Shown: in pieces, positions 9,239 through 23,322 of the stretch
Layout of the letters: the number at the start of each line of letters is the position of its first letter
Numbering within the stretch: the stretch's first letter is position 1
Origin: Actinocatenispora sera
Lineage (GTDB): Bacteria > Actinomycetota > Actinomycetes > Mycobacteriales > Micromonosporaceae
Length of the DNA: 64,000 bases
Direction: 5' to 3'
Assembly (NCBI RefSeq): GCF_018324685.1
Contig: NZ_AP023354.1
Location: forward strand, 372,001 to 436,000
The notes under the pieces: generated by a model
What the model was told of the DNA's origin: nothing
The model's database searches: none
Seen by the model: only the letters and a program-made list of their open reading frames with translations
Translations under genes and position numbers: made by a program

Positions 9239-9276
9239 CCGACATAGGTAAAACTTCCCTTGACAACCTATGTCGG
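9239..9276. promoter_or_regulatory. Operator: perfect 11-bp inverted repeat around a -35 box
   Basis: CCGACATAGGT (9239-9249) and ACCTATGTCGG (9266-9276) are exact complements spaced by 16 bp. The spacer ends with TTGACA (9260-9265), a consensus -35 box. CTGATA at 9285-9290 is a possible -10 at a somewhat long 19-bp spacing. A repressor or activator bound here would control the S53 protease gene, whose ATG is at 9415. The rest of the gap 9066-9414 shows no gene. Confidence 0.72.
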
Positions 9277-9414
9277 CCACCGATCTGATACTCCGGGGAA
9301 TCGAACGAGTCACCGTGCGTGGGTCTCTCGACAGCTCTGCAGTCTTTCGGCAGCACTGCCGCCCGTCATCCGCACCGTTCCGTTCGTCCCTGTCCAGTGC
9401 AGGAAAGGAGACAC

Positions 9415-11394
9415 ATGCGGCACACCCTCATCCGACGCGCCGCGATCGCGGTGGGCGTCAGCGCTCTTGCGCTGCCGTTCGCTGCGAGCGCAGCGCAGGC
9501 CGCACCGACCCGACAGGCGGTGTCGGGTAGCACACCGGCATGGGCCACCCCAGCCAACCGCGCCGGCAACCCCAGCTCCAGCCAGCGCGTCGACGTCCAG
9601 GTCTTCCTGAAGCTGCGGAACGCCGCGGGCGCCGAGCGGTTCGCCAACCAGGTGTCCACCCCGGGCTCGAAGCAGTACGGGAAGTACCTGACCGCCAACG
9701 AGTTCAACGCGCGCTACGCGCCGACCGACGACAGCGTCCGCGCGGTGCGCAACTTCCTGCGCCAGCAGGGCCTCACCGTGAGCGGCGTCGGCCAGGGCAA
9801 CCGGTACGTCGAAGCCAGCGGCACCGTCGCCGAGCTGAACAAGGCGTTCGGCGCCGATCTGCACACCTATTCCTACCGCGGCCACAAGCTCCGGGCGCCG
9901 GGTAGGCAGGCGACCCTGCCGACCAACGTCGGCAACCTGGTCCTGTCGGTCAACGGCCTGGCCCAGACCGGCCCGCTGCGCACGCCGTTCCACCACAAGG
10001 TGGTCAGCAACAGCAACGCCGCGAAGACCCGCAGCGCGGCCCCGAAGGCGGCACCGGCCCCGGCGCAGTGCTCGAACTTCTGGGGTGAGCACAACCAGAC
10101 CATGCCGCAGGCGTACGGCCGGACCGAGTTCCCGACCTACATCTGCGGGTACGGCACCGACCAGCTGCAGACCGCGTACGGCGTCAAGAAGGCGATCGCC
10201 ACCGGTACCAACGGCGCCGGCACCACGATCGCCATCGTCGACGCGTACGCCTCGCCGACCATGCAGGCCGACGCGGACCGGTACGCGGTGGACAACGGCC
10301 AGGGTCACTACGCCAAGGGCCAGTACTCCGAGAAGGTCTTCAAGCCGTTCGACATGCAGGACGAGTGCGGCGGCGAGGACGGCTGGAACGGCGAGGAGGC
10401 CATCGACGTCGAGGCCGCCCACGCCATGGCGCCGGGCGCGACCATCAAGTACGTCGGGGCCAAGAACTGCGACACCGGCCTGGACGCGGCGCTCAACTGG
10501 ATCATCCAGAACCACGCCGCCAACATCGTGTCCGACTCATGGGGCAACCTGGGTGAGGACATCCCGGCCAGTGCCATCGCCGCCGAGCACACGATCTTCG
10601 TGCAGGCCGCGGCCGAGGGCATCGGCATGTACTTCTCCTCCGGCGACAGCGGCGACGAGGTGACCGCCGGCAACACGCCGTCGGCACAGCCGGACTACCC
10701 GGCCTCCGACCCGTACGTCACCGCGGTCGGCGGCACCAGCCTCGCGGTCGGCAGCGACAGCAGCTACGGCTTCGAAACCGGCTGGGGCTCCACCCGCGCG
10801 GTGGTCGACTACACCCAGGACCCGGCCGCGTACACGCAGGCCCCGCCCGGTGAGTTCTACGGCGGCGCCGGCGGCGGCACCAGCACCCTGTTCGACCAGC
10901 CCGCGTACCAGAGGGGCGTCGTCCCGGCGAGCCTGTCCCAGCAGTACGGCGGTGCGCCGGCCCGGGTCGTCCCGGACGTCGCCGCGCTCGCCGACCCGTA
11001 CACCGGGATGGCGGTCGGCCGCACCATCGACGGCGAGTACACCCTGCAGACCTGGGGCGGCACCTCGCTCGCCTGCCCGCTGTTCGCCGGCATCCAGGCC
11101 GACGCCAGCCAGGGTCGCAGCACCCCGATCGGCTTCGCCAACCCGCTGATGTACCAGCTGAAGGCGGGCTCCTTCCGTGACGTCGCGCCGCAGCGCACGC
11201 CGGTCGCGGTGGCCACGCCGACCGGGTCGTCGCTCGTCACGTTCGACCGTGACTCGTCGCTGTTCACCGCGCCGGGCTACGACAACGTGACCGGCGTCGG
11301 TTCGCCGAACGGCACCAGCTACCTCGCGGCCGCCGGCGGCGGCTCGCACGGCGGCCACGGCGGTCACGGAGGCGGGCACCACCGGCACCACTGA
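9415..11394 (+). CDS. Secreted S53 (sedolisin/kumamolisin-type) protease with His-Gly tail
   Basis: The protein is 659 aa. The ATG at 9415 follows AAAGGAG by 6 bases and opens a Sec signal peptide (cleavage near AQAA, residue 30). Residues about 40-200 are the pro-kumamolisin prodomain. The catalytic domain carries the sedolisin triad Glu327/Asp331 (GEEAIDVEAAHAM) and Ser551 (GGTSLACPLFAG), with oxyanion Asp374 (IVSDSWG). The C-terminal DNVTGVGSPNG region matches the calcium site. Family members are acid-active, self-processing endopeptidases. The last 17 residues are only Ser/Gly/His/Arg, with nine histidines, an extension not needed for catalysis that could bind metal or surfaces. The gene is monocistronic. 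Confidence 0.93.
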   Translation: MRHTLIRRAAIAVGVSALALPFAASAAQAAPTRQAVSGSTPAWATPANRAGNPSSSQRVDVQVFLKLRNAAGAERFANQVSTPGSKQYGKYLTANEFNARYAPTDDSVRAVRNFLRQQGLTVSGVGQGNRYVEASGTVAELNKAFGADLHTYSYRGHKLRAPGRQATLPTNVGNLVLSVNGLAQTGPLRTPFHHKVVSNSNAAKTRSAAPKAAPAPAQCSNFWGEHNQTMPQAYGRTEFPTYICGYGTDQLQTAYGVKKAIATGTNGAGTTIAIVDAYASPTMQADADRYAVDNGQGHYAKGQYSEKVFKPFDMQDECGGEDGWNGEEAIDVEAAHAMAPGATIKYVGAKNCDTGLDAALNWIIQNHAANIVSDSWGNLGEDIPASAIAAEHTIFVQAAAEGIGMYFSSGDSGDEVTAGNTPSAQPDYPASDPYVTAVGGTSLAVGSDSSYGFETGWGSTRAVVDYTQDPAAYTQAPPGEFYGGAGGGTSTLFDQPAYQRGVVPASLSQQYGGAPARVVPDVAALADPYTGMAVGRTIDGEYTLQTWGGTSLACPLFAGIQADASQGRSTPIGFANPLMYQLKAGSFRDVAPQRTPVAVATPTGSSLVTFDRDSSLFTAPGYDNVTGVGSPNGTSYLAAAGGGSHGGHGGHGGGHHRHH

Positions 11395-11409
11395 TCCACC
11401 CGTACCGGC

Positions 11410-11442
11410 ACAGGGCCGTCCCGGTCACCGGGGCGGCCCTGT
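11410..11442 (+). terminator. Terminator after S53 protease
   Basis: A 15-bp stem with one G-U pair starts ACAGGGCCG, closes on a TCA loop and ends CGGCCCTGT. It lies 16 bases past the protease stop and has no U-tract. Confidence 0.7.
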
Positions 11443-11583
11443 CGCATCGGTACCGCCGCTCGGCCAGCGGTACCGGCGGCCGGATGTCCCGGCGGCGGCG
11501 GCCGGGACTCGGTGCCGGCGGGCCGCTCGTACCGCGCCGCTAGGATCGGCTCGGTCCCTGTTGGTATGGCGTTTCGAGGTGAG

Positions 11584-12120
11584 ATGGGCAGCACCACCGG
11601 CACCGCGCGACCGATCGTCGTCTACGGCACCCCGGTACTGCACCGGCCCTGCCGGCCGGTCACCGAGTTCGACGACGACCTGCGCGCCCTGATCGACGAC
11701 ATGTTCGCCAGCATGTACGAGGCGGACGGTGTCGGCCTTGCCGCCAACCAGATCGCCGTCGACGCGCGGGTCTTCGTGTTCGACTGCCCGGACGCCGACG
11801 ACGTCAACCAGGTCGGCCACGTCGTCAATCCGACGCTGATCCTGCCCGACCTGCCTCGCGAGCTCGATGACGACAGCGAGGGCTGCCTGTCCGTACCGGG
11901 GCAGCACGCCGACCTGGCCCGGCCCGCGCTGGCGTCGGTCACCGGGTTCACGATGACCGGCGAGCCCGTCCGCTACGACGGCACCGGGATGCTGGCGCGC
12001 TGCTTCCAGCACGAGACCGACCACCTGGACGGCACCGTCTATGTCGACCGGCTGCCGAAGCGGATCCGCAAGAAGGTGTTGAAGGCGGCCGGACTGCCCA
12101 CCGAGGCACCGGCCCGCTGA
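11584..12120 (+). CDS. def: Peptide deformylase
   Basis: The protein is 178 aa and removes the N-formyl group from nascent proteins. All three signature motifs are present: GVGLAANQI (motif 1), EGCLSVPG with metal ligand Cys101, and HETDHLDG with His143, catalytic Glu144 and His147. Length and motifs fit type 1 deformylases. I chose the ATG at 11584 because GAGGTGAG lies just upstream. An in-frame ATG at 11566 would add six residues. It is not next to fmt or priA, so it may be one of several deformylases in the genome. Confidence 0.93.
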   Translation: MGSTTGTARPIVVYGTPVLHRPCRPVTEFDDDLRALIDDMFASMYEADGVGLAANQIAVDARVFVFDCPDADDVNQVGHVVNPTLILPDLPRELDDDSEGCLSVPGQHADLARPALASVTGFTMTGEPVRYDGTGMLARCFQHETDHLDGTVYVDRLPKRIRKKVLKAAGLPTEAPAR

Positions 12121-12349
12121 CCGGTAGCGTCCTTTCACTGCCCGTACACAGCTCGCGATCACGCACCGGACCTGCGACAACGCCGGGTCTCCGGGCATCG
12201 TCAGCTGAACGCCAGTGAATACCGTCACGCTTCGAGGTCGTAACCAAACATCCCGTGTCTGCTGTTCGGGTGGCGCGTTGACCCGACGAGGGAAGTCACC
12301 TGTACGTGCGCACGCGCGTACACCTGGTTTCGACATCGAAGGGACACAC

Positions 12350-12862
12350 ATGCGCGTCACCACCAGACTCGCCGTCGCCGGCGCCATGGCGGCCGCCGGA
12401 CTCGCGCTCGCCTTACCCACCGCTGCCTTCGCGGACAGCGGCTCGGCCGGCAACAACGGCGTCGGTAACGGCACCCAGGTCCAGGCCCCGGTGCAGGCAC
12501 CGGTGAACGTCTGCGGCAACGGCGTGGGCGTACTCGGCGTTGGCGCCGGTGCGAGCGGCGACTGCACCGCCAGCGCCGGCGCCACGCCGAGTGAGACTCC
12601 GAGCGCCTGCCCCACCAGCTCCTCCGGTGGCTACGGTACGCATGCCGCCGAAGCAGCCTGCGCGTCCGAGTCGACGCCGCCGAGCTCCCAGTCGCCGAGC
12701 GCGTCGCCGAGCACCGTCGCGGCGGTCACCCACACCAAGAGCACCGGGCCTACGCTCCCCGTCACCGGTTCGAGCCTCACCATCCTGGTGATCGCCGCCC
12801 TGGCGCTGCTGGGCGCGGGCGCCGCGGCACTGGTGCTGAGCCGCCGTCGCCGCGCCGCCTGA
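12350..12862 (+). CDS. Chaplin-domain cell-surface protein with LPXTG sortase signal
   Basis: The protein is 170 aa. The ATG at 12350 follows GAAGGGACACAC and opens a signal peptide (cleavage after AAFA, residue 28). Residues 29-73 form one chaplin domain: the G-N-N-G-V-G-N-G-T pattern, QAPVQAPVNVCGNGVGVLG, and the two chaplin cysteines Cys55 and Cys72. A Ser/Pro/Thr-rich linker follows, then LPVTG (136-140), a hydrophobic helix and RRRRRAA-type charges, a complete sortase sorting signal. Known long chaplins (ChpA-C) carry two chaplin domains; this one has a single domain plus an extra pair of linker cysteines. It probably coats aerial hyphae or spores by amyloid-like assembly. Confidence 0.88.
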   Translation: MRVTTRLAVAGAMAAAGLALALPTAAFADSGSAGNNGVGNGTQVQAPVQAPVNVCGNGVGVLGVGAGASGDCTASAGATPSETPSACPTSSSGGYGTHAAEAACASESTPPSSQSPSASPSTVAAVTHTKSTGPTLPVTGSSLTILVIAALALLGAGAAALVLSRRRRAA

Positions 12863-12908
12863 GCCGCGCACCGAGCTTTCCGAAGAACCAACGGGCCCTG
12901 CGAACAAC

Positions 12909-12950
12909 AGCGGCGGGCCGGACCGGGTACACCCGGCCGGCCCGCCGCTT
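12909..12950 (+). terminator. Terminator after chaplin-like gene
   Basis: A 13-bp outer stem (AGCGGCGGGCCGG with its complement) stacks on an inner CCGGGT/ACCCGG stem, followed by TT. It lies 46 bases after the stop codon. Confidence 0.8.
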
Positions 12951-13040
12951 CGCTGTGCAGGCATTTCCCGTGCTCGACCGATTACCCGTTCGGCAGCCAC
13001 GTCATGCTCGGGGGTTCTTCGAGAACCATGACGCGGGCAC

Positions 13041-13083
13041 AAAAAAGTCGGGCTGGAAGACCCATGGGATCTTCCAGCCCGAC
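13041..13083 (-). terminator. rrn operon terminator
   Basis: Read on the minus strand, a perfect 14-bp stem (GTCGGGCTGGAAGA with its complement) and a 9-base loop are followed by six U. It lies directly after 5S rRNA and is the only classical U-tract terminator seen in the window. Confidence 0.93.
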
Positions 13084-13094
13084 TCTACGTAAGC

Positions 13095-13212
13095 TTCGGC
13101 GGCGACCTACTCTCCCACACCCTCCCGAGTGCAGTACCATCGGCGCTGTAAGGCTTAGCTACCGGGTTCGGAATGGGACCGGGCGTTTCCCTCACGCTAC
13201 AACCACCGAAAC
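13095..13212 (-). rRNA. rrf: 5S ribosomal RNA
   Basis: Read on the minus strand, the sequence starts near GTTTCGGTGGTTGTAGCG and ends near GTCGCCGCCGAA. The conserved internal segments CCCATTCCGAACCCGG and GGGAGAGTAGG are present. Length is about 117 nt. Ends are estimated to within a few bases. Confidence 0.93.
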
Positions 13213-13297
13213 ATCTCACAAACCAGCCAGCCACAACCACCCCAACACAGGGATGCCCTGACCGTGGTTCCAGAACCACACAGTGGACGCACACAAC

Positions 13298-18303
<5,006 letters not shown>

Positions 18304-18436
18304 AACTTGAAGAAAATCCCAGCAACACACCCAGCCCCCCACTGACGAGAGACCAGGCGAACTGCATCAAAGGAACCCCACCACAACCAACCACAACAGT
18401 CAGCTGCGGCAACGGGGCAAAACTAATGCACTGGCT

Positions 18437-18472
18437 TTTCAACACCCTGTTGAGTTCTCAAGAAACAAACGC
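18437..18472 (-). promoter_or_regulatory. rrn leader antitermination-like element (boxA region)
   Basis: On the minus strand GTTTGTTTCTTGAGAACTCA is followed by ACAGGGTGTTG. This is the conserved leader element upstream of 16S in actinomycete rrn operons, probably the Nus-factor antitermination and processing region. Confidence 0.65.
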
Positions 18473-18545
18473 ACATCCGAACCATCCGGCTTTCGCCGTC
18501 CGCCTCAGAGGCTTTGTTTTGTTGCCGTTTCCGTCTTGCTCGTTT

Positions 18546-18574
18546 AGCTTACCCGGCCGATCTTCCGTGGTCAA
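18546..18574 (-). promoter_or_regulatory. Putative rrn promoter, proximal
   Basis: On the minus strand TTGACC (complement of 18569-18574) and TAAGCT (complement of 18546-18551) are spaced exactly 17 bp, about 240 bases before 16S. This is a strong vegetative promoter for this GC content. The gap 18304-19014 holds no gene. Confidence 0.7.
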
Positions 18575-18742
18575 ATTCGGCCCCGGCGGATCTTTTCGGG
18601 CACCCCTGGTCGTTCAGCGCCGAGTGGCTCTGAATTTCCAAGAGAAGGATTTGCAGGCCGGCCATTTTGCCGCGCAGAATCTCCCGGTCAATTTCTCCTG
18701 GAGGCTTTGCTCGGCTGCCGTGTCCGGCGCCCTGCTCGTCCA

Positions 18743-18772
18743 AGCTTACCTGGCCGCTCCCGGGGGCTGCCA
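18743..18772 (-). promoter_or_regulatory. Putative rrn promoter, distal
   Basis: A second TAAGCT (complement of 18743-18748) lies in the same local context as the proximal one: GGTAAGCT followed by an ACGAGCA-like discriminator. TGGCAG (complement of 18767-18772) is a weaker -35 at 18 bp. Tandem promoters are normal for rrn operons. Confidence 0.45.
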
Positions 18773-19014
18773 CCGGGGTCGTAACCCTCGGGCGGAACCT
18801 CCGCGACCGACTCAGTCAGCGCACCCCACGCAGGCCGATCAGATCGTCCTTACCTTGGGATGTCCCGCGAGCCGTCCAACCCGGCCGCCTTGGCGGCCCG
18901 GTTTCGTCCGGTGCCCCGCGGGCAGAGAGAAAGTTACGCGATGGCGGATCCGGGCGTCAAACCGGGGTCCCGTGTCGGCGCTCACAAACGGTGCGGCGCG
19001 CCGACCCGGTCCGC

Positions 19015-19434
19015 TCAGTTGCCGGTCAGTACGCCGGCGCAGCTGCAGATGATGATCAGCAGAAGCAGCGCCAGGGCGCCGACGTTGACGGCGATCGCGA
19101 CGGTCTTGCCGGGAGACTCCACCTGCTGGTGCCCGATGGCCCCACCCATGTACGCCCACCACGGCGCCGCGTAGAAGACCGGGACCTGGGCACCCGGGTA
19201 CACGTCGACGGGCATGCCGGCCTGGCCGATGCGCCAGAGGTAGGGCACGTACATCTGGAGGTCGTAGCGGCCGGGCTGGACCGGCACCTGGTTCTGACCC
19301 CACCGGAGCTTGATCTCCTGGCCGTTCAGGCTCACCCGGGGCGGCGTGAACGCCATCATCCAGGCGAGGAACGGCTTGCTGGTCGTGATGTTGAGGACGG
19401 CGCCGGCCTGCGGCGGCTGCGGGTTCGGTTGCAC
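19015..19434 (-). CDS. Conserved membrane-anchored hypothetical protein
   Basis: The protein is 139 aa. I recognise the layout but no named function. The N terminus is a soluble beta-rich domain of about 95 residues (LNITTSKPFLAWMMAFTPPRVSLNG, GQNQVPVQPGRYDLQMYVPYLW). One membrane helix follows near the C terminus (TVAIAVNVGALALLLLIIIC), with a short Cys-containing tail. This tail-anchored layout is common in small actinobacterial proteins. It is read in the same direction as the rrn operon, which begins about 700 bases downstream. It starts with GTG or ATG at 19434; the ribosome binding site is not strong. Confidence 0.7.
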   Translation of the reverse strand: MQPNPQPPQAGAVLNITTSKPFLAWMMAFTPPRVSLNGQEIKLRWGQNQVPVQPGRYDLQMYVPYLWRIGQAGMPVDVYPGAQVPVFYAAPWWAYMGGAIGHQQVESPGKTVAIAVNVGALALLLLIIICSCAGVLTGN

Positions 19435-19549
19435 GCCGGGACGCTAACCGATGCCGTCCAGCCGCGAAAGACCGCTGCCGGCCCCTCCCACGGCCGTAGC
19501 CGGGCGTTTGCCGACCGTACACCGGCTGCTGGGCCAGGACGGCCGGTTG

Positions 19550-20230
19550 TCAGGCGAGAACGGCGAAGTAGACGGCGATGTGATGGCAGGCGGCGGCGAT
19601 CAGCGTCGCGGCGTGGAAGAACTCGTGGTGGCCGAACGTGCGGGGCCACGGGTTCGGCCGCTTGAGCGCGTAGCACAGCGCGCCGAGGCTGTAGACCACG
19701 CCGCCGGCGAGCAGCAGCGCGAACGGCGCCCAGCCGCCGCCGTGCACGATGTCCGGGAACACGAACGCGGCGACCCAACCGAGCGCGATGTACAGCGGGA
19801 CCGACAGCCAGCGGGGCGCGCGGGGCCAGGCCATCTTGAGCGCCACCCCGAGCAGCGCACCGCCCCAGACCACCGACAGCACGATCAGCCCGGTACGCCG
19901 GGGCATCAGCAGCAGGCTGAACGGGGTGTACGTGCCCGCGATGAACAGGAAGATCATCGAATGGTCGAGCCGCTTCATCACGGCGTAGCCGCGTGGCCCC
20001 CACACGTGCCGGTGGTAGAGCGCGCTGATGCCGAACAACCCGCAGATGGTCACCGAGTAGACCAGGCAGCTGGCGAACGAGAGCCAGCCGGGACGGCTTG
20101 CGGCCACCGAGCAGAGGATGACGCCGCAGACCGCGGCGACGCCGACGGCGTAGGCGTGCAGCCAGCCGCGCATCCGAGGCCGGGCGTACGGGTCCTTGGC
20201 GGTGTGCTCGCCGAGCGACGTGGCGGTCAT
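19550..20230 (-). CDS. Hemolysin III family (PAQR/YqfA-like) membrane protein
   Basis: The protein is 226 aa with seven predicted helices, the size of bacterial hemolysin III/TrhA proteins. The three conserved PAQR metal-site motifs are present: SALYHRHVW (Ser, His), RLDHSMIFLFIAGTYTP (Asp, His) and GHHEFFHAATLIAAACHH (two His). The fold is a zinc-dependent membrane hydrolase related to adiponectin receptors. Bacterial members are tied to membrane-lipid homeostasis rather than true haemolysis. It stands alone; the start codon ATG at 20230 is preceded by a weak ribosome binding site. Confidence 0.92.
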   Translation of the reverse strand: MTATSLGEHTAKDPYARPRMRGWLHAYAVGVAAVCGVILCSVAASRPGWLSFASCLVYSVTICGLFGISALYHRHVWGPRGYAVMKRLDHSMIFLFIAGTYTPFSLLLMPRRTGLIVLSVVWGGALLGVALKMAWPRAPRWLSVPLYIALGWVAAFVFPDIVHGGGWAPFALLLAGGVVYSLGALCYALKRPNPWPRTFGHHEFFHAATLIAAACHHIAVYFAVLA

Positions 20231-20299
20231 CCAGCGATGCTACCCATTGGTAGCCTACGATGGCGTAACCAGGAGGTGAACCTCACCGCCCCCCGCAGG

Positions 20300-21670
20300 T
20301 CAGCACTCGATCACGTTGACCGCGAGGCCCCCGCGCGCGGTCTCCTTGTACTTGACCTTCATGTCCGCGCCGGTCTCCCGCATGGTCTTGATGACCTTGT
20401 CCAGCGAGACGTGGTGCCGCCCGTCGCCGCGCAACGCCATCCGGGCCGCCGTGATCGCCTTGATCGAGGCGACCGCGTTGCGCTCGATGCACGGGATCTG
20501 CACCAGCCCGCCGACCGGGTCGCAGGTCAGGCCCAGGTTGTGCTCCATCGCGATCTCGGCGGCGTTCTCCACCTGCTCGGGCGTACCGCCGAGCACCTCG
20601 GCGAGGCCGCCGGCGGCCATCGAGCACGCCGACCCGACCTCGCCCTGGCAGCCGACCTCGGCGCCGGAGATCGACGCGTTCTGCTTGAACAGCGCGCCGA
20701 TCGCCCCGGCGGTGAGCAGGAACCGGACCACGCCGGCGTCGTCGGAACCGGGGACGAACCGCCAATAGTAGTGCAGGACCGCGGGGACGATGCCGGCCGC
20801 GCCGTTGGTCGGCGCGGTGACCACCCGGCCGCCGGACGCGTTCTCCTCGTTGACGGCGAGAGCGAACAGCGTCACCCAGTCCATCACCCGCAGCGGGTCG
20901 GTGGTGAAGTGCTCGCCGGTCAGGCTGCGGTGCATCTCGGCAGCGCGGCGGTGCACCTTCAGGCTGCCGGGCAGGATGCCCTCGGTCTCGCAGCCGTGCC
21001 GGACGCACTCCTGCATGACCGCCCAGACGTGCAGCAGTTCCGCCCGGATCTCGGGTTCGGTGCGCCAGGACAGCTCGTTCGCGAGCATCACCTCGCTGAC
21101 CGACAGGCCGGCCGCGGCGGTCTGGCCGAGCAGTTCCGCCCCGGTCGCGAACGGGTAGCGCACCGGGGTGTCGTCCGGCTTGATCCGGTCGGCGCCACTG
21201 GCCGTCTCGTCGACCACGAACCCGCCACCGACCGAGTAGTACGTGCGCGTGCGCAGCACCTCGCCGGTCGCGCCGTACGCGGTGAAGATCATTCCGTTCG
21301 GGTGGAACGGCAGCGAGCGGCGGCGGTGCAGGACCAGGTCGTCGCGGTCGTCGAAGGCCACCTCGTGGGTACCGAGGACGGTCAGCCGGCCGGCCGTCCG
21401 GATCGCCGCGGTCCGGTCGGCGACGGTGTCGGTGTCGACGGTCTCCGGGTCCTCGCCGGCCAGCCCGAGCAGGACGGCGGCCTCGCTGCCGTGGCCGTGG
21501 CCGGTGGCGCCGAGCGACCCGTACAGCTCGGAGCGGATCCGGGTGGTGCCGGCGAGCACGCCGTCGGCCTTGAGACCGTGCGCGAACCGGGCGGCGGCAC
21601 GCATCGGGCCGACGGTGTGCGAGCTGGACGGGCCTATGCCGATCTTGAACAGATCGAAGACGCTGATCAC
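20300..21670 (-). CDS. sdaA: L-serine ammonia-lyase, iron-sulfur dependent
   Basis: The protein is 456 aa and converts L-serine to pyruvate and ammonia. I chose the GTG at 21670 because the protein then opens with [21 protein letters not shown], the canonical start of single-chain L-serine dehydratases, and GGGGAGA lies upstream. The N-terminal beta domain carries the SSSHT signature. The catalytic domain carries the cluster cysteines in [25 protein letters not shown] and IPCIERNAV. Length matches the fused alpha/beta enzyme of E. coli SdaA type. It is divergent from a drug-type exporter, with inverted repeats in the shared gap. Confidence 0.95.
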   Translation of the reverse strand: MISVFDLFKIGIGPSSSHTVGPMRAAARFAHGLKADGVLAGTTRIRSELYGSLGATGHGHGSEAAVLLGLAGEDPETVDTDTVADRTAAIRTAGRLTVLGTHEVAFDDRDDLVLHRRRSLPFHPNGMIFTAYGATGEVLRTRTYYSVGGGFVVDETASGADRIKPDDTPVRYPFATGAELLGQTAAAGLSVSEVMLANELSWRTEPEIRAELLHVWAVMQECVRHGCETEGILPGSLKVHRRAAEMHRSLTGEHFTTDPLRVMDWVTLFALAVNEENASGGRVVTAPTNGAAGIVPAVLHYYWRFVPGSDDAGVVRFLLTAGAIGALFKQNASISGAEVGCQGEVGSACSMAAGGLAEVLGGTPEQVENAAEIAMEHNLGLTCDPVGGLVQIPCIERNAVASIKAITAARMALRGDGRHHVSLDKVIKTMRETGADMKVKYKETARGGLAVNVIEC

Positions 21671-21749
21671 CGGGCACTCTCCCCCACGGTCGCCACGAAC
21701 GCCCCGCTGCCGCGACCGGGCCGGGCGCAGACCCCGGCTGAAGGTGGCC

Positions 21750-21817
21750 GCAACGTTGCAGGCCGATTGTGAGCCTACTTTCCACGTCAGGGCGTTGCGA
21801 GGTGGTGGACGCAACGC
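21750..21817. promoter_or_regulatory. Cluster of GTTGC-type inverted repeats between sdaA and MFS gene
   Basis: GCAACGTTGC is a 10-bp palindrome (21750-21759). GCGTTGCG (21792-21799) and CGCAACGC (21810-21817) form a perfect 8-bp inverted repeat with a 10-bp spacer. All share the GTTGC word. The gap is 194 bp between divergent genes, so an operator for the nearby MarR-type protein or a serine-responsive regulator is plausible. Confidence 0.5.
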
Positions 21818-21864
21818 TCCGGCGGGTTGCCAAACCCAGGTACTTCCATTGCAGAATAGTTCTG

Positions 21865-23277
21865 ATGCAGAACGAAGCAGGAGTGCTCCTGGCGGAACGG
21901 CCGCGTCCCGAGGCGGTACGCGGCTCGCCGCACGCACCCTGGTTCGCGGTCGCGACCGTGTGCCTCGGCGCGTTCATGGGCCAGCTGGACGCGAGCATCG
22001 TGACGTTGACGTTCCCGGCACTCGGGCACCAGTTCCACACCTCGCTCGCCGCGATCGAGTGGGTCTCGCTCGGCTACCTCGTCACCCTCGCCGCCCTGCT
22101 GGTACCGGCCGGGCGGATCTCCGACGCCGCCGGCCGCAAGGCGATGTACCTGCTCGGGTTCGCGGTGTTCACCGCCGCCTCCGTCGGCTGCGGGCTGGCG
22201 CCGAGCCTGCCGGTGCTGGTCGCGGCGCGGGTCGCGCAGGCCGTCGGTGCGGCGATGCTGCAGGCCAACAGCGTCGCGCTGATCACCACCAGCGTGCCCG
22301 GCAACAAGCTCCGGTCGGCGCTGGGTACCCAGGCCGCGGCGCAGGCGATCGGGCTGGCGCTCGGGCCGACCGTCGGTGGGCTGCTGGTGCACGGGGTCGG
22401 CTGGCGCTGGGTTTTCATGATCAACCTGCCGGTCGGGATCGCCGGCCTGATCGCCGGCCGCTACCTACTGCCGCGCACCCGGCACGCCCGGCCGATCGGC
22501 CGGTTCGACACCGGCGGCGTGCTGCTGCTGGGCACCGCGACCACCGCCGCGCTGCTCGCCATCTCCGCCGGCTCCGGGCTGTCCGTACCGGCGGTGCTGC
22601 CGATCGCCGCGGCGCTGCTCGCCGCCGCGGCGGCGGTCGCGTTCATCGGCCGGGAACGGCGCGCCGCGGAGCCGCTGCTGGCGCTGGACCAGCTGCGCCG
22701 GCCGGTGCTCGGCGGCGGGTTGACCGCGGCGCTGCTCGGCTACCTGGTGCTGTTCGGCCCGCTGGTACTCGGGCCCTACGCGCTCGCCGCCGTCGGGGTC
22801 TCCGGCGCCGCGACCGGGCCGTACCTGACGGCGCTGCCGCTGGGATTCGCGCTCGCTGCGGTGCTCGGCGGCCGGCTGCTGCCGGCCGGGCTGGGCAACC
22901 GGGCCCGCGGCGTGCTCGGGCTCGGCCTCGCGGCGGCCGGCATGGCGGTACCGGCACTGCTCGGCGCCGCGCCGCCGGTGTTGGTGCCGGCGCTGTTCGT
23001 GACCGGATTCGGGTTGGGCATCTTCACTCCGGCGAACAACGCCGCGGTGATGGCGGCGGTACCGCACCGGGCGGCCGGCAGCGCCGGCGGGCTGGTGAAC
23101 ACGGCGCGCGCACTGGGTACCGCGTTGGGGGTCGCGCTGGTCACGCTGGTGCTGCATGCCGGCGGCGGTAGCGGGGTGCAATTGTCCAGCGGGCTGCTGG
23201 GAATTGTCGCGGTGGCCGCCGGTATCGTCACGCTGGTCAGCGCGGACCGTCCCGCCGCCCGTACGCAGCGGCCCTGA
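21865..23277 (+). CDS. MFS drug exporter, DHA2 (EmrB/QacA) family, 14 helices
   Basis: The protein is 470 aa. Helix 1 has the DHA2 motif [19 protein letters not shown], with the intramembrane Asp and the VNVALP-like region. Further motifs are [35 protein letters not shown] (motif A) and [16 protein letters not shown] (motif C, antiporter). It should export lipophilic compounds in exchange for protons. I chose the ATG at 21865; the ribosome binding site is weak. An in-frame GTG at 21883 is possible. A MarR regulator lies 45 bases downstream in the same direction and is the likely local repressor. Confidence 0.9.
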   Translation: MQNEAGVLLAERPRPEAVRGSPHAPWFAVATVCLGAFMGQLDASIVTLTFPALGHQFHTSLAAIEWVSLGYLVTLAALLVPAGRISDAAGRKAMYLLGFAVFTAASVGCGLAPSLPVLVAARVAQAVGAAMLQANSVALITTSVPGNKLRSALGTQAAAQAIGLALGPTVGGLLVHGVGWRWVFMINLPVGIAGLIAGRYLLPRTRHARPIGRFDTGGVLLLGTATTAALLAISAGSGLSVPAVLPIAAALLAAAAAVAFIGRERRAAEPLLALDQLRRPVLGGGLTAALLGYLVLFGPLVLGPYALAAVGVSGAATGPYLTALPLGFALAAVLGGRLLPAGLGNRARGVLGLGLAAAGMAVPALLGAAPPVLVPALFVTGFGLGIFTPANNAAVMAAVPHRAAGSAGGLVNTARALGTALGVALVTLVLHAGGGSGVQLSSGLLGIVAVAAGIVTLVSADRPAARTQRP

Positions 23278-23322
23278 CCGGCCGGTCCGCCGGCGTCCGC
23301 CGCCGCGCAGTGAGGACCGTCC

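Noticed and set aside
5679-9356. 1225-codon open frame on the minus strand
   Set aside because: It runs opposite the PBP and MFS genes, whose motifs, starts and terminator are clear. The product is Gly/Arg/Gln-rich low complexity, a typical GC-rich antisense shadow.
21671-21864. Glycine or other riboswitch upstream of sdaA
   Set aside because: Hairpins are present but no conserved glycine, SAM or T-box core could be recognised.
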